A stretch of 64,000 bases of DNA from an uncultured Opitutaceae bacterium (GTDB lineage: Bacteria; Verrucomicrobiota; Verrucomicrobiia; Opitutales; Opitutaceae). Location of the stretch: positions 80,529-144,528 of the forward strand of contig CAIWXW010000087.1 in NCBI GenBank assembly GCA_903916755.1, given 5' to 3'. Under the pieces are notes generated by a model, which saw only the letters and a list, made by a program, of their open reading frames with translations, did no database searches and had not been told where the DNA came from. Each line of letters opens with the position of its first letter. Within the stretch, counting starts at the first letter, position 1. This document shows positions 1-9,098 of the stretch, piece by piece. The translations under genes were made by a program, and so were the position numbers.

Positions 1-878
1 GGTGGGGAAACCAATCCGCCTACGGCCCAATGGTCGAAACCGAAACGAACATGATGGGCGTCGACAATCTGCGCATAGAGAAAATCGCCCTTGCCCGTGT
101 GGCCAGTGACAATCAGCGGATCGGCCGCCGCATCGGGCACCACCGGAAAATGCACCTGCAGGCCCACCGCCCCGGGAAAGCGGGCGGCGGCCTCCGGCAA
201 GGCGGAGCTCCACCGGCCGACCTGCAGGGCTTCAGCCAGGGCCAGACCGGGCTCCACCGGCCGGGCCGCGACAATCTTCCCGGTAAAGAAGGGGTGCAGC
301 AGGGCCGAGCCGATTTGGTTGGCGCCAATAAACGCGACCCCGCCCGCACCGGCATCTTGGAACACACCGCGGACAAAAAACACCGTTTGCCCATCCAGTT
401 CCACGAACAACAGGCGGCGCATCAGTTCAACGTCGGATGTGGCCCTTTTAGGGGCGGAGGACACCAGCGAGCCAGCGCCGATGAGAAGATGATGCGGCTT
501 CTCCCGGTCAACCGCCACCGGCGCTGAATACACCACCCCATCCGCCGTGCTCTGCCAGCCGATCCGGATGCGGTCTAAGGCGGCATAGAAGATGAACACG
601 CTGTCGCCATGGCCGGGCGACCCGGTCGCGACCAGCGGTTCAGCCCATCCGAGCGGACGCGCCGGCAAGACCAGCTCCATCCGAATCGGACCCGTAGCCG
701 GCACGACGTGGGGTGCGCCCGCGGCGCGGCTCGCGGAAAGCAACATCAGGCTGAGCGGGAAGATCCCGATCCACCGGAAGGATCCAGCCCAGCGGCACAG
801 AGGGCGAACCGAGCTCGGTTGCCCCCGCCCTATGCAACGCTCCAGGCAGAGTCTCAGCATAGCAACGCATGCGGCCAT
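1..878 (-). CDS. Secreted protein of repeated GxDHWG (LamG-like) modules, partial
   Basis: This reading frame is open from the left window edge, so its C-terminus lies outside. It begins at an ATG at 878, or possibly at 860. After about 35 unremarkable residues comes a hydrophobic signal-like stretch (WIGIFPLSLMLLSASRAAG). It is followed by one full module of about 150 residues (EPLVATG, SVFIFYA, LDGQTVFF, GANQIGS, FFTGKI) and the first part of a second (ADPLIVTGHTGKGDF, FGFDHWAVGG). The modules match those at the C-termini of the membrane glycosyltransferases next door. No transmembrane domain is visible apart from the signal region, so the visible part is probably exported. The start is uncertain because the frame stays open upstream; a GGAGGG lies near 914-909. 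Biochemical function is unknown; glycan binding is only inferred from the fold resemblance. Confidence 0.7.
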   Translation of the reverse strand, partial: MAACVAMLRLCLERCIGRGQPSSVRPLCRWAGSFRWIGIFPLSLMLLSASRAAGAPHVVPATGPIRMELVLPARPLGWAEPLVATGSPGHGDSVFIFYAALDRIRIGWQSTADGVVYSAPVAVDREKPHHLLIGAGSLVSSAPKRATSDVELMRRLLFVELDGQTVFFVRGVFQDAGAGGVAFIGANQIGSALLHPFFTGKIVAARPVEPGLALAEALQVGRWSSALPEAAARFPGAVGLQVHFPVVPDAAADPLIVTGHTGKGDFLYAQIVDAHHVRFGFDHWAVGGLVSP

Positions 879-1029
879 CTGCGTGACTGCGAAAGGCTCC
901 CGACTAATCCCTCCATAGGACGCCGTCCCGGCTGCTTGCGAGCGGCATATTCCAACGTCGGAGGCCGGACGCCCAAGCCGAGAGCGCCACCGGGGCCGCG
1001 ATCCCGGCGCTTCACCCTCGGCGTTTCCG

Positions 1030-3978
1030 TCAATTACCGGCCCCATCTTCAATTGGAAACAGTCGCCCGGTAAATTCGGGATCGCTCGTCGAAAGGCCAA
1101 TCTGGTTTCGACCAATCGTTAGCTCCTTCGGGTCGGAAGGATAGAAGTCACTCGTCTCGCTTAAGATCGACTTTCCATTGAGCCAGACCTGGATTTTGCC
1201 GCCGTCGGGGTGGGTCCAGGTCCCCTTTCCAAATTCGACGTCAATCGTCTGGTATCCGGCGCTGACCGGCAATGGATCGCTCACCGGCCCGCCCTCCCCC
1301 CAATGGTCAAATCCAAGGCGAATCTGCCCCGGTCCCTCGTAATGCACGAAAACGCTGTCAGCCGCCCCCGCGTGGCCCGCCGTGAGCAAGGGCTCGCTTC
1401 GATTTGGCCGCGCGGTGGGAAACAGCGCCGCAAGATGGACGCGGCGACTGGGAGGCGTCCCTCCGGGCGCCGGCAGCAAGAGGGCCGGGACCGGGTCGAG
1501 CGGATAGCTTTGGCCTCCGAAAACCGGGGCGACGATCTTGTCCGGCGGCCCGTAATCGCGCCAGGCAACGATGCGCTCGACCGCCGCGTCAAAGTACTCC
1601 GGGTGCAGATGCGGAACGATCACGCGATCAAGCATGACCAGACAAGCCTCACGCCGACGCTGGCCCTGTCCGGGGGTAGTCGACCCTGCATCCGGGCGCG
1701 CCCATTGCATCACGAGCGTATGGCGACCCGAGGCCGACACGGGCAAAGGATCAGTCCATGACCAGCCCGCCGCATCCCGCCAACCCAATGCCAGACCCTG
1801 GTCTGACCCTCGTATCGCCAGCAACCCGTGCTGGCCATCAGAACGGACCAGCGAAAGCAGGGGTTGCGCCCGGGCCGCGGCTTCGGATCCCGGAAGCCTG
1901 AAACGCAGGCCCACCACATGTTCACTGCGACCCGGCAAATCACGCTGTCCGGGTGGCGAGGCGTCGGCCGAGTTCAAGTGCGACGCGGGAGGGCCGAGGG
2001 CCGCGCGCGCCCAGGAATTCTCGACGAGGGCTCCCAGCACTGGCGATCGCATTGCTCCGCTGACCTCGTTGAGCGCCGCGGGAGCGAGGCCCAGCACCCG
2101 CCCGGAAAAACTCAGCTGCGCGGCCGTTCCACCAATGAGGTTTATCCCGAAGAAAATGTCGCGGGACGTGGCGGGCCACGCTTCCTGCTGCCAGTGAAAG
2201 ACCACGCCGCCGTCGAGCACCACCAGGACCTGGTTTCGCCATCGATCGCGGGCCGGATCCTCCCTGGACCAAGCGCTATCCGGGCTCGGCAGAAGCGATC
2301 CCAACGATATCACCACCTCGTGCGTCTTGGCATAATCAATCTCGATGGGCGCGGAGATTGCGGCTCCGCTGCCCCAGTGATCGAGCCCGAAGGCGATGTG
2401 GCGTTGATCGATGTAGCGGACGAAAAGGAAATCAGCCCGGCCGGTGCGGCCGGTCGTCACGAGCGGTTCGGCGGTACCCGCCCGGTCGGACGGAAACACC
2501 AGCGACCAACGCACGGGGCCGGGGAACTGCGTGCCCGGCGCCGAATCGCGGTCCAAATCCACGGGGATCCGATACAGCCGCATCGTCACATCATGCCGAT
2601 TGATCTCGGCCCGTTGCGCCGTGTCATAGCCCTCGTATTGATAAGGTCGAAACTGGAGCGGGTGCCGATCATGGAGCAGCGGTCGACTGGAGGGGAGCAT
2701 CGGATCCAGCGGCAAACCCCATAGCGATTCGGCAAATGCCAGGCGGTAGGCATCATAGGAGTTTCCCGCGCGAACCACGCGGTCGGCCCGCCGCTGGAAC
2801 TGGTCCGGGAAGACCTGCCGCAGGGGCCCGGAGAAATTTACGGCGGCCAGCAGCAAGACCATCCCGATGAAGGCCGCCGTCCAGCCACGGCGCGCATGAG
2901 AGCGCCGGGCAATGAAGCGCTCGATCCCGTAACCGGCGCAAAGGCATAGGAACGGGACGACACAGCGGACCCGCCGGCCCTGGACGGCAAAAAGGGGTAT
3001 CACATCCGACAGCACGAGGAGCCCGGCCGTGACTAGCCCAAGGCCGCCGGCATACCAGGCCAGACGCCCAAAACGCCGTTCGCGGCAGGCAGTCCAGAGC
3101 GCATACGCCAAAGCGGCCAGCCAAACCAGGAGGAGCCCGCCCTCCCCGTACCAAAGATATCCCCCCATCACCCGATGCCCGAACGGGAAATCTCCCTTGG
3201 CGATCACGCCCCACTTGTAATCCTCCGCCACCAGATCGATCCCAAGCAGGTGCCCCGCCGCCACAATGGGGAGAATCGAACCCACCAGACCGGTGCCCGA
3301 CCAGAAGGCGCGGCTCCAGAAGCGGGATCCATTCCCCGCACCCAGCAGGGTGTAGAGGATCAGCATGCAGCCGCCGAGCAGCCAGTAACCGTTATAGACG
3401 AGGAAGCCCACGCCCGCGGCCGCCCCGACCAGGAGTGAATTGCGGACGGTGGCCTTTCCCAGGGCCAGCAGCAGCGCGGCCAGCATCGCGCAAAGGGCGA
3501 TATCATACGGAAAAAAGTGTCGGGAGTAATAGAAGAGGCTGTTGGCTCCCGCTGCCAGGAAGGCGCACCACAGCGCCTCCGCCTCCCCAGCCCCGGCCTT
3601 TCGGGCCACGCGCCAGAGGAGATAGATCGCCAGCACGGAAAAGAGGCCAAAGTAGGCGGCGACCACCGCCGGGCGCGGGCCCGCCCATTCCTCATACAGG
3701 CCTGGCGGCACGCTGAACCACCGAAAGAGAATGTGGTCAGGATGGCCGAGGAGTTCTTCTCCGGCTTCGTGCCATTGGCCATGCAGAAGGTACCGGGCGG
3801 CGAGCCGACCGTCCGTATAGCGATCCTCGTCCGGCCAAAAGCCCTGCCCGCCCAGACTGGCCAGCCAGACCCGCAATGCGAACGAGACAAGTAACAACGC
3901 GGCCAGGAAGCGTCGATAGGATCGCGAACTGCTTACTCCAGGGGAAGAGGACTCAGGGTGCCGGCTAGTCAAGGCCAT
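1030..3978 (-). CDS. GT39/ArnT-like membrane glycosyltransferase with three C-terminal LamG-like modules
   Basis: The N-terminal 430 residues or so are polytopic. Near residue 50 the first periplasmic loop carries WPDEDRY, in the position of the catalytic Asp of GT-C enzymes of the PMT/ArnT type, which move a sugar from a polyprenyl phosphate to an acceptor on the periplasmic side. YYSRHFFPYD and a string of hydrophobic helices follow. From about residue 485 to the end there are three beta-rich modules: one with GLDHWGSG and FSGRV, a divergent one with LLSLVRSDGQ and LAIRGSD, and a last one with GFDHWGEGG and FTGRL. I chose the ATG at 3978 (982 residues); a TTG at 4008 would add 10. The stop of the preceding membrane protein is at 4015, so they are probably co-transcribed. 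The closest relative in the window is 11218-13137. Substrate and acceptor are unknown. Confidence 0.8.
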   Translation of the reverse strand: MALTSRHPESSSPGVSSSRSYRRFLAALLLVSFALRVWLASLGGQGFWPDEDRYTDGRLAARYLLHGQWHEAGEELLGHPDHILFRWFSVPPGLYEEWAGPRPAVVAAYFGLFSVLAIYLLWRVARKAGAGEAEALWCAFLAAGANSLFYYSRHFFPYDIALCAMLAALLLALGKATVRNSLLVGAAAGVGFLVYNGYWLLGGCMLILYTLLGAGNGSRFWSRAFWSGTGLVGSILPIVAAGHLLGIDLVAEDYKWGVIAKGDFPFGHRVMGGYLWYGEGGLLLVWLAALAYALWTACRERRFGRLAWYAGGLGLVTAGLLVLSDVIPLFAVQGRRVRCVVPFLCLCAGYGIERFIARRSHARRGWTAAFIGMVLLLAAVNFSGPLRQVFPDQFQRRADRVVRAGNSYDAYRLAFAESLWGLPLDPMLPSSRPLLHDRHPLQFRPYQYEGYDTAQRAEINRHDVTMRLYRIPVDLDRDSAPGTQFPGPVRWSLVFPSDRAGTAEPLVTTGRTGRADFLFVRYIDQRHIAFGLDHWGSGAAISAPIEIDYAKTHEVVISLGSLLPSPDSAWSREDPARDRWRNQVLVVLDGGVVFHWQQEAWPATSRDIFFGINLIGGTAAQLSFSGRVLGLAPAALNEVSGAMRSPVLGALVENSWARAALGPPASHLNSADASPPGQRDLPGRSEHVVGLRFRLPGSEAAARAQPLLSLVRSDGQHGLLAIRGSDQGLALGWRDAAGWSWTDPLPVSASGRHTLVMQWARPDAGSTTPGQGQRRREACLVMLDRVIVPHLHPEYFDAAVERIVAWRDYGPPDKIVAPVFGGQSYPLDPVPALLLPAPGGTPPSRRVHLAALFPTARPNRSEPLLTAGHAGAADSVFVHYEGPGQIRLGFDHWGEGGPVSDPLPVSAGYQTIDVEFGKGTWTHPDGGKIQVWLNGKSILSETSDFYPSDPKELTIGRNQIGLSTSDPEFTGRLFPIEDGAGN

Positions 3979-4014
3979 GAAGAAGGATCGCTTCGCTCCC
4001 GTTGGCAATCGGGA

Positions 4015-6444
4015 TCATGCACCGCCGGCCGGCTTGGCGTCGCTTGAAACTCGGCTGATCGCTTCGGGGAATTCCTGCTCACAGGATGATGCCCCGATGC
4101 CGTTCTGCCCGATGTAAATATCCCGAGGATCGGCCGGATAGGCGGGGACCCGGGCGGTCCATACCCTTTTGCCGTCGAGGTCGACATCCAGCTCGGCCTT
4201 CGCGCCCGGTTCGGGCCCAAAGGGGGCCAGCGACGGCATCAGGATTCGCAGGCGATGACCGGCGCCCTCGGCGACCGGAACGTCCCCGCTCTCCCATAGG
4301 CCAATCCCCCAGTGGTCATAACAGAAATGCACCACTCCCGGCCGCACGAATCGCAAGAACAGGACATCACCCCGCCCGGTTTCCCCGGTGACGAGCAAAG
4401 GCAAACCGCGGTTGATCACGCCGCTCGGAAAAGACAGCTTCAGTTGCACCACTCCATCGCCGGTCGTCCCTTCGGGCGGCGGGGTATATGGCATGCGGCG
4501 GACTGACAGGATTGTGCCGGAAAATGGGGGAAAGGGGGCGCCGGCCCGGTGGTCGGCAACGTGCAGGCTGCCCGGCGATCCATCGTAGAAATAGCGGCGC
4601 GCATCGAAGGCAGTTTGCCCGTCGAGCGAGATCCGCAAACCCCGTGAGATGTCCGCCACCGCCGCATGGCTCTTGCCATCGAAGTACGGGTGGCCCAGCG
4701 GCGGGAACAAGGACCCCATCTGCACCTGCAGCCGATGAACCGTCCCAAAATCGACCGGAAGGAGGGGGCTCCAGTCCACGGCATAGTTCGTGTGGTGAAA
4801 ACCCAGCTTCACATGCTGTCGGTCGATATAGTTCACCAGCACGTAGTCAGACTCATAGTCCCAGCCGGTGGTCAGCAGGAGCTGAAGCTTGCCGTCGAGG
4901 CCACGGGGAAAGCGCAGCGCAATCTCCAACGGCCCGAATTGGGTGCCTCCTAGCCGTTCAGCCGCGTAAACCGGCAGATCGAATCCATGGGACAGACGCC
5001 GATACAAAGCGGAATTCGACTGCCGGAGCAGATCATGCACCTGGAAGTTGAGCATCACGCCCACGAACACGCTGAAGGCGGCGGCCAGGCCGCCGACCCA
5101 GCGCAGGCCGGTTCGCCACGGGGATGCGACCAGCCTCTCCGCTCCCAGCAGACCGATGCAGGCCAGGAGCATGAGGGTCGGCGTGAAGTCGACCATGTAC
5201 CGGCCGGTCGCCGATACGAACGTCAGCAGCAGGCCGCAGACGGAGGCAAAGAAAAGCGCGGTCGTGCCGACAAAGGCCCGCAGGTCCCGCGCCTGCGCCT
5301 CCGATCGCCGCTGCCAGGCCAGCGGCGCCAGGAACGCCAGCCACGCAAAGGGGAAATTGGCGAACAGGCCATAGACGTATTCGATTCCCGAATAGGCCGC
5401 GGGCACCGGCGGCGGGTGAATCATCTTGGCAAAGGGGAAATAGCGGCTCCATTGCGCAGGGGCAAAAAAGTAGACGATGGCGTTGAACTTCACCAAGCGC
5501 AGGCTGAATAGCTTGCCGACCGCGCCGTAGGGGTTGGTGAACTGGTAGGTGGTCCCGAACTCAAAAGGGTCGCCGAATCGCGCGAAATTATACCAGGCGA
5601 GCCCGGCCATGACCAAGGCGAAGCCTCCCCCCAGGGCGGCGGCCCGCCCCCACCATTGCCGGTTCGGGATCCACCGCCAGTGACCTTCCCGTCGCCCGCG
5701 CCACCAAAGGGCGCACCCGGGAACCGCGAATGCTGCCACCCCCGCCACATAGTTGGCCCGCGCCCCCACCGCGAGTCCGAGGCAGAGTCCCGCGGCGAAC
5801 AGCCACGCGGCCATCCGCCGGGAATGCCAGGCCCGATAGATGCAACCCAGCATGAGCATCGCCAGGCAATAGCCCGCGGCGATCGGCTCCTCCCACAAAC
5901 TCGGACGTCGCAGCACCGCATGGGTCATCGCCGCCAGTCCGAGGACCGAAATTCCCGCCACCAGCACGACCGCGCCCGAGTCGGGAAAATAGCGCCGCCG
6001 CAATGCCAGCCACAGCACGGCCGAGGCCACAAAGCCGCCGCCGGTAAAAATCAGGACCGCGTAATTCTGGGGCAAGTCGTGCCGGGTCAGCCACCGCCAT
6101 GGCAGCCGCAACACGACGACCGGGGTTACGCCGTAATTGATGTAGATGTGGCCATGATAGAGAGAGGTGTCGTGCGGCAGTTCCGCGCCGTTACGCTGGC
6201 GCGGATCGAAGGGATCCTTGGCCGCGAGCAACCGGGGATCGGGCGCAATCGGCAGGTAGAGGTGGCCATGGAGGAATCCGTCCGTCAGCAGCTGGTAGTA
6301 GTCTCCTTGCGCCTCCGACGGGAACAGCGGCTGCGCGTCCGTGGTGTTGCTCGTGACCGTCCAGCGGTAAAAGAGCAGGATGGCCGTCACCAGGCAGAGC
6401 GCGAGCACCTGATCCCGCCGGGTCGCGGCGATTTCCGGTTTCAA
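4015..6444 (-). CDS. Polytopic GT-C-like membrane protein with two C-terminal LamG-like modules
   Basis: An 809-residue protein starting at TTG 6444; an in-frame stop lies just upstream and there is no ATG nearby. A first membrane helix is followed by a periplasmic loop containing EAQGDYYQLLTDGFLHGHLYL, and by about ten further helices up to roughly residue 470. The same DYY..L..G...GHLYL loop occurs in 13134-16490, so the two are paralogues and form a different subtype from the two GT39-like proteins. The last 320 residues or so hold two modules: one with GSLFPPLGHPYFDG and FSGTI, and one with CYDHWGIG and IYIGQNGIG. It is transcribed toward 1030-3978 and diverges from the plus-strand gene at 6561. 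The GT-C glycosyltransferase role is inferred from topology and neighbours; no substrate can be named. Confidence 0.72.
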   Translation of the reverse strand: MKPEIAATRRDQVLALCLVTAILLFYRWTVTSNTTDAQPLFPSEAQGDYYQLLTDGFLHGHLYLPIAPDPRLLAAKDPFDPRQRNGAELPHDTSLYHGHIYINYGVTPVVVLRLPWRWLTRHDLPQNYAVLIFTGGGFVASAVLWLALRRRYFPDSGAVVLVAGISVLGLAAMTHAVLRRPSLWEEPIAAGYCLAMLMLGCIYRAWHSRRMAAWLFAAGLCLGLAVGARANYVAGVAAFAVPGCALWWRGRREGHWRWIPNRQWWGRAAALGGGFALVMAGLAWYNFARFGDPFEFGTTYQFTNPYGAVGKLFSLRLVKFNAIVYFFAPAQWSRYFPFAKMIHPPPVPAAYSGIEYVYGLFANFPFAWLAFLAPLAWQRRSEAQARDLRAFVGTTALFFASVCGLLLTFVSATGRYMVDFTPTLMLLACIGLLGAERLVASPWRTGLRWVGGLAAAFSVFVGVMLNFQVHDLLRQSNSALYRRLSHGFDLPVYAAERLGGTQFGPLEIALRFPRGLDGKLQLLLTTGWDYESDYVLVNYIDRQHVKLGFHHTNYAVDWSPLLPVDFGTVHRLQVQMGSLFPPLGHPYFDGKSHAAVADISRGLRISLDGQTAFDARRYFYDGSPGSLHVADHRAGAPFPPFSGTILSVRRMPYTPPPEGTTGDGVVQLKLSFPSGVINRGLPLLVTGETGRGDVLFLRFVRPGVVHFCYDHWGIGLWESGDVPVAEGAGHRLRILMPSLAPFGPEPGAKAELDVDLDGKRVWTARVPAYPADPRDIYIGQNGIGASSCEQEFPEAISRVSSDAKPAGGA

Positions 6445-6560
6445 GATCTGCCAGCAGAGGCATCAGCGATTGTCCTGACAAGTACCAAACCTGACCCCAT
6501 ACCGCGCCGCTCACAGTACTCGACATGCCGGCGTCGAAACGATCAATTCGGAGCCCGCTG

Positions 6561-9098
6561 ATGCCTATCCCGCTCATCCGCCGCCTGGCCTTGGCGACCG
6601 AACAGGAAAAATTTGACGCGCCGCTGCTGCTCGGCGAAGTCGCCATCGTATTTTGGGTCACCCAGGTCTGCATCATCTTTGGAGGGATGAACCTACCCTG
6701 GTGGCCGGAGGCATTCTGGCTGGCGCTGGTGGGCTCCGCCATCTCATGGCGACTCGGCCTGCACCAGCGAAGCCGGGCCGGGGCCGCCTTCATCCTCCGT
6801 TCGCTCGCGGTGGCTCCCTTGCTCGCCCTGGTTATCTTTGCCGGCCTGGCCCTGGTTGGCTTCGAGGTCAGCCCCGCCACCGCCTTCTGGATTGGCTCGG
6901 CCATCGCCCTGCTGTTCCTGGCTTTCCATCTGTGCTTTGGGGCGGCGCGGGCGCGCTGGCCGGATGCGCCCCTCGAGATCTTTCGATGGCTGGCGATGGC
7001 CGCCGCTGCCATCGCGCTCTTGCTCCCCTTCTATGGCCGCCACGGCTTCGGCTCCGGGGATGTCAATTGGTACGTCGCCATGCTGGCCGACGTAATCGTG
7101 CAGATTCGCCATGGCGTCTTCCCGGTATGGGTCGGCCAAAGCGAGTACGCCTTCAATGGTGCCATGTCGCCGCTGCGGCTCGCCCCTTTATTCCAATATG
7201 CGGGAGGCCTGCTCGACCTGCTTACGTGCCATGTCCTCGATCCCCTGACGCTGGCCAATGCCGTGGTCAGCGCCTTCGGTCTTTTGACCGCTGCCAGCGC
7301 GTACGCGGCCATCCGGCTGGCGCTGCCGAAGCGACCAAACTTGGCCTGCCTTCTCGCACTGCTCTGGCTGGCCTGCCCGGGTGTGCTGGCTCCGCTCTAT
7401 GCCGGGTTTCAATATATGGAATGGATCGCGATGCCGTTCCTTCCGATCATGGCGTATGGCTGCTGGCGGCTATGGGTCCACGATGACCGCCCGGCCCGGC
7501 TGGCGATCGTCGCCGGGCTCGCTGGAATGATGCTCGCCCATACCCCCACGGCGCTCTGGGGCGGCTTGTTTGCGGCCGGAATCTACCTCGCCCACGCCGT
7601 CGTCCGGAAGAACTGGCGCGCGCAGGCGGTACAGATCGCCGGCATGGCCGCCGTTTTCGCGATTCTCGGGGGTTTTCCGATCGGGTCGGTATTCGCCATC
7701 GACAATCGGGCCAGCATGGCCGGCTCGGGCCATCCCGCCTCGGTCGGCCTGGAGGCTATTTTCCCGGATAATTTCCGCCCGATCAACCTCAACGACATGG
7801 GGCTCAAAAGCTACCAGCTCGGCTACGCGCTGATCGCGGTCGCTCTGCTCGCGCTCATCCTGCTCGCATGGCTGCGGCCCCGCGGTGGCCTGGTCTTCAT
7901 CGGGACCATCCTGGTGGTCATACCCCTGACCACGCCGGTGCCGGGGCTCACGAATTGGATTTGGGCCCACGTCCCGGGCATCGTCATCACCATCACCAAT
8001 TCACCGCCGCAGCGGCTATTCGAATTTTGGGCCATTTTCATCGTGTTCGCCTTTGTTCTGGCGATGAGCGACTCCCGCCTGGTGCGTCGCCGGGGCCTCG
8101 AAGCCGGAATTCTGCTCTCCCTCGCGCTGGGCGGCCTCTGGTCGGCCCGCGAGGCCGCGAAGATGGTGGGCGGGCTCGCGCCAACCTTTGTCGGGGCCGC
8201 CGACGCCGCCATCGGCCTGCGGCCGGAAAACCTCCAACTGGCACGCTACGCCTATGCCACCTTCGCCCACGCGCCGGGATATGCCAGCCACGGGCACGTC
8301 GATCCCCTGCTGGAAAACCGGCTGCTGGATGCCTCGGGCCGCACGGTGCTGGCCGCCAACGCCGACGCGGCTGCACCCCAGTTGCGCGCCGACAGTGACA
8401 TCGCAAACGTGCCGCGGCTCATCCAGGCCGGCCGTTGGCTGGCCACCAGCGACAACCACCGTCCGATTTACAAATTGGCCCCGTCGCTTCGCCTCGAGTC
8501 GGGACAGGCCTATGCCCTTCGCCTGGAATTCATCCATCCGGAAAAGGAAGGCGTGCTGCAGATCGTCACCCCCGAAATGTTCCGGGAATACCTGCTGCCG
8601 GACTCGGGCATCGGTCTAGCCCCTTCGTCCCTCGCCTTTGGTGCGCTGCCGACCAGCAGCCCGGTGGTCTCGCTTCAGCAGGGAGCGGGCAAGGCCGCCA
8701 CGCCCGAGGCGCGGTTCGTGGCCCCGATTTCGTATGGCGAAGAGTTTGAATTCGCACGGTTTTGGCTCTTCACCTACGACTTGGCAGACCTGCCGGTGCG
8801 CGTTTCGTCCTGGATTCCCTATCGGGCGGAAACCGAAACCGCGTTGCCCGCTTTTCTGGAAACTCCGCGCATTTGGCAACGCGGCTGGGAAGCGAAGGTC
8901 AACGGCCGGCGGGTAGTCACCCGAGAGTCCGCGCAGCATCTCGTCATGGTGCCGCTCGCGCCGGGCACCAGTGAGGTGGAGTTGCGCTATCGTCCGCCCC
9001 TGTGGCTGGCGGGATGGTTCTGGCTCGCCGTGCTCGGCTGGATCCTTCTGCTGGGAGGCACCGTTCGCCAAATCAGTCGCCCGACCGCTACCGCCTAG
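6561..9098 (+). CDS. Large polytopic membrane protein with periplasmic C-terminal domain (YfhO/GT-C-like)
   Basis: About 845 residues from the ATG at 6561, which has GGAG 9 bases upstream; an ATG at 6525 in frame would add 12. About 14 hydrophobic helices span residues 20 to 540, with a loop GSGDVNWYVAMLADV after the fourth or fifth. A soluble stretch of about 280 residues follows, with a RGWEAKVNGRRV motif, and then a final helix near the C-terminus. This layout (polytopic core, large extracytoplasmic beta domain, last helix) resembles YfhO-type and related GT-C membrane proteins involved in lipid or polymer glycosylation. The FDHWG module is absent, so it does not belong to the neighbouring family. 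It is the only plus-strand gene in the first 16 kb, and its stop overlaps the convergent gene at 9088 by 11 bases. Function is not assigned. Confidence 0.65.
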   Translation: MPIPLIRRLALATEQEKFDAPLLLGEVAIVFWVTQVCIIFGGMNLPWWPEAFWLALVGSAISWRLGLHQRSRAGAAFILRSLAVAPLLALVIFAGLALVGFEVSPATAFWIGSAIALLFLAFHLCFGAARARWPDAPLEIFRWLAMAAAAIALLLPFYGRHGFGSGDVNWYVAMLADVIVQIRHGVFPVWVGQSEYAFNGAMSPLRLAPLFQYAGGLLDLLTCHVLDPLTLANAVVSAFGLLTAASAYAAIRLALPKRPNLACLLALLWLACPGVLAPLYAGFQYMEWIAMPFLPIMAYGCWRLWVHDDRPARLAIVAGLAGMMLAHTPTALWGGLFAAGIYLAHAVVRKNWRAQAVQIAGMAAVFAILGGFPIGSVFAIDNRASMAGSGHPASVGLEAIFPDNFRPINLNDMGLKSYQLGYALIAVALLALILLAWLRPRGGLVFIGTILVVIPLTTPVPGLTNWIWAHVPGIVITITNSPPQRLFEFWAIFIVFAFVLAMSDSRLVRRRGLEAGILLSLALGGLWSAREAAKMVGGLAPTFVGAADAAIGLRPENLQLARYAYATFAHAPGYASHGHVDPLLENRLLDASGRTVLAANADAAAPQLRADSDIANVPRLIQAGRWLATSDNHRPIYKLAPSLRLESGQAYALRLEFIHPEKEGVLQIVTPEMFREYLLPDSGIGLAPSSLAFGALPTSSPVVSLQQGAGKAATPEARFVAPISYGEEFEFARFWLFTYDLADLPVRVSSWIPYRAETETALPAFLETPRIWQRGWEAKVNGRRVVTRESAQHLVMVPLAPGTSEVELRYRPPLWLAGWFWLAVLGWILLLGGTVRQISRPTATA

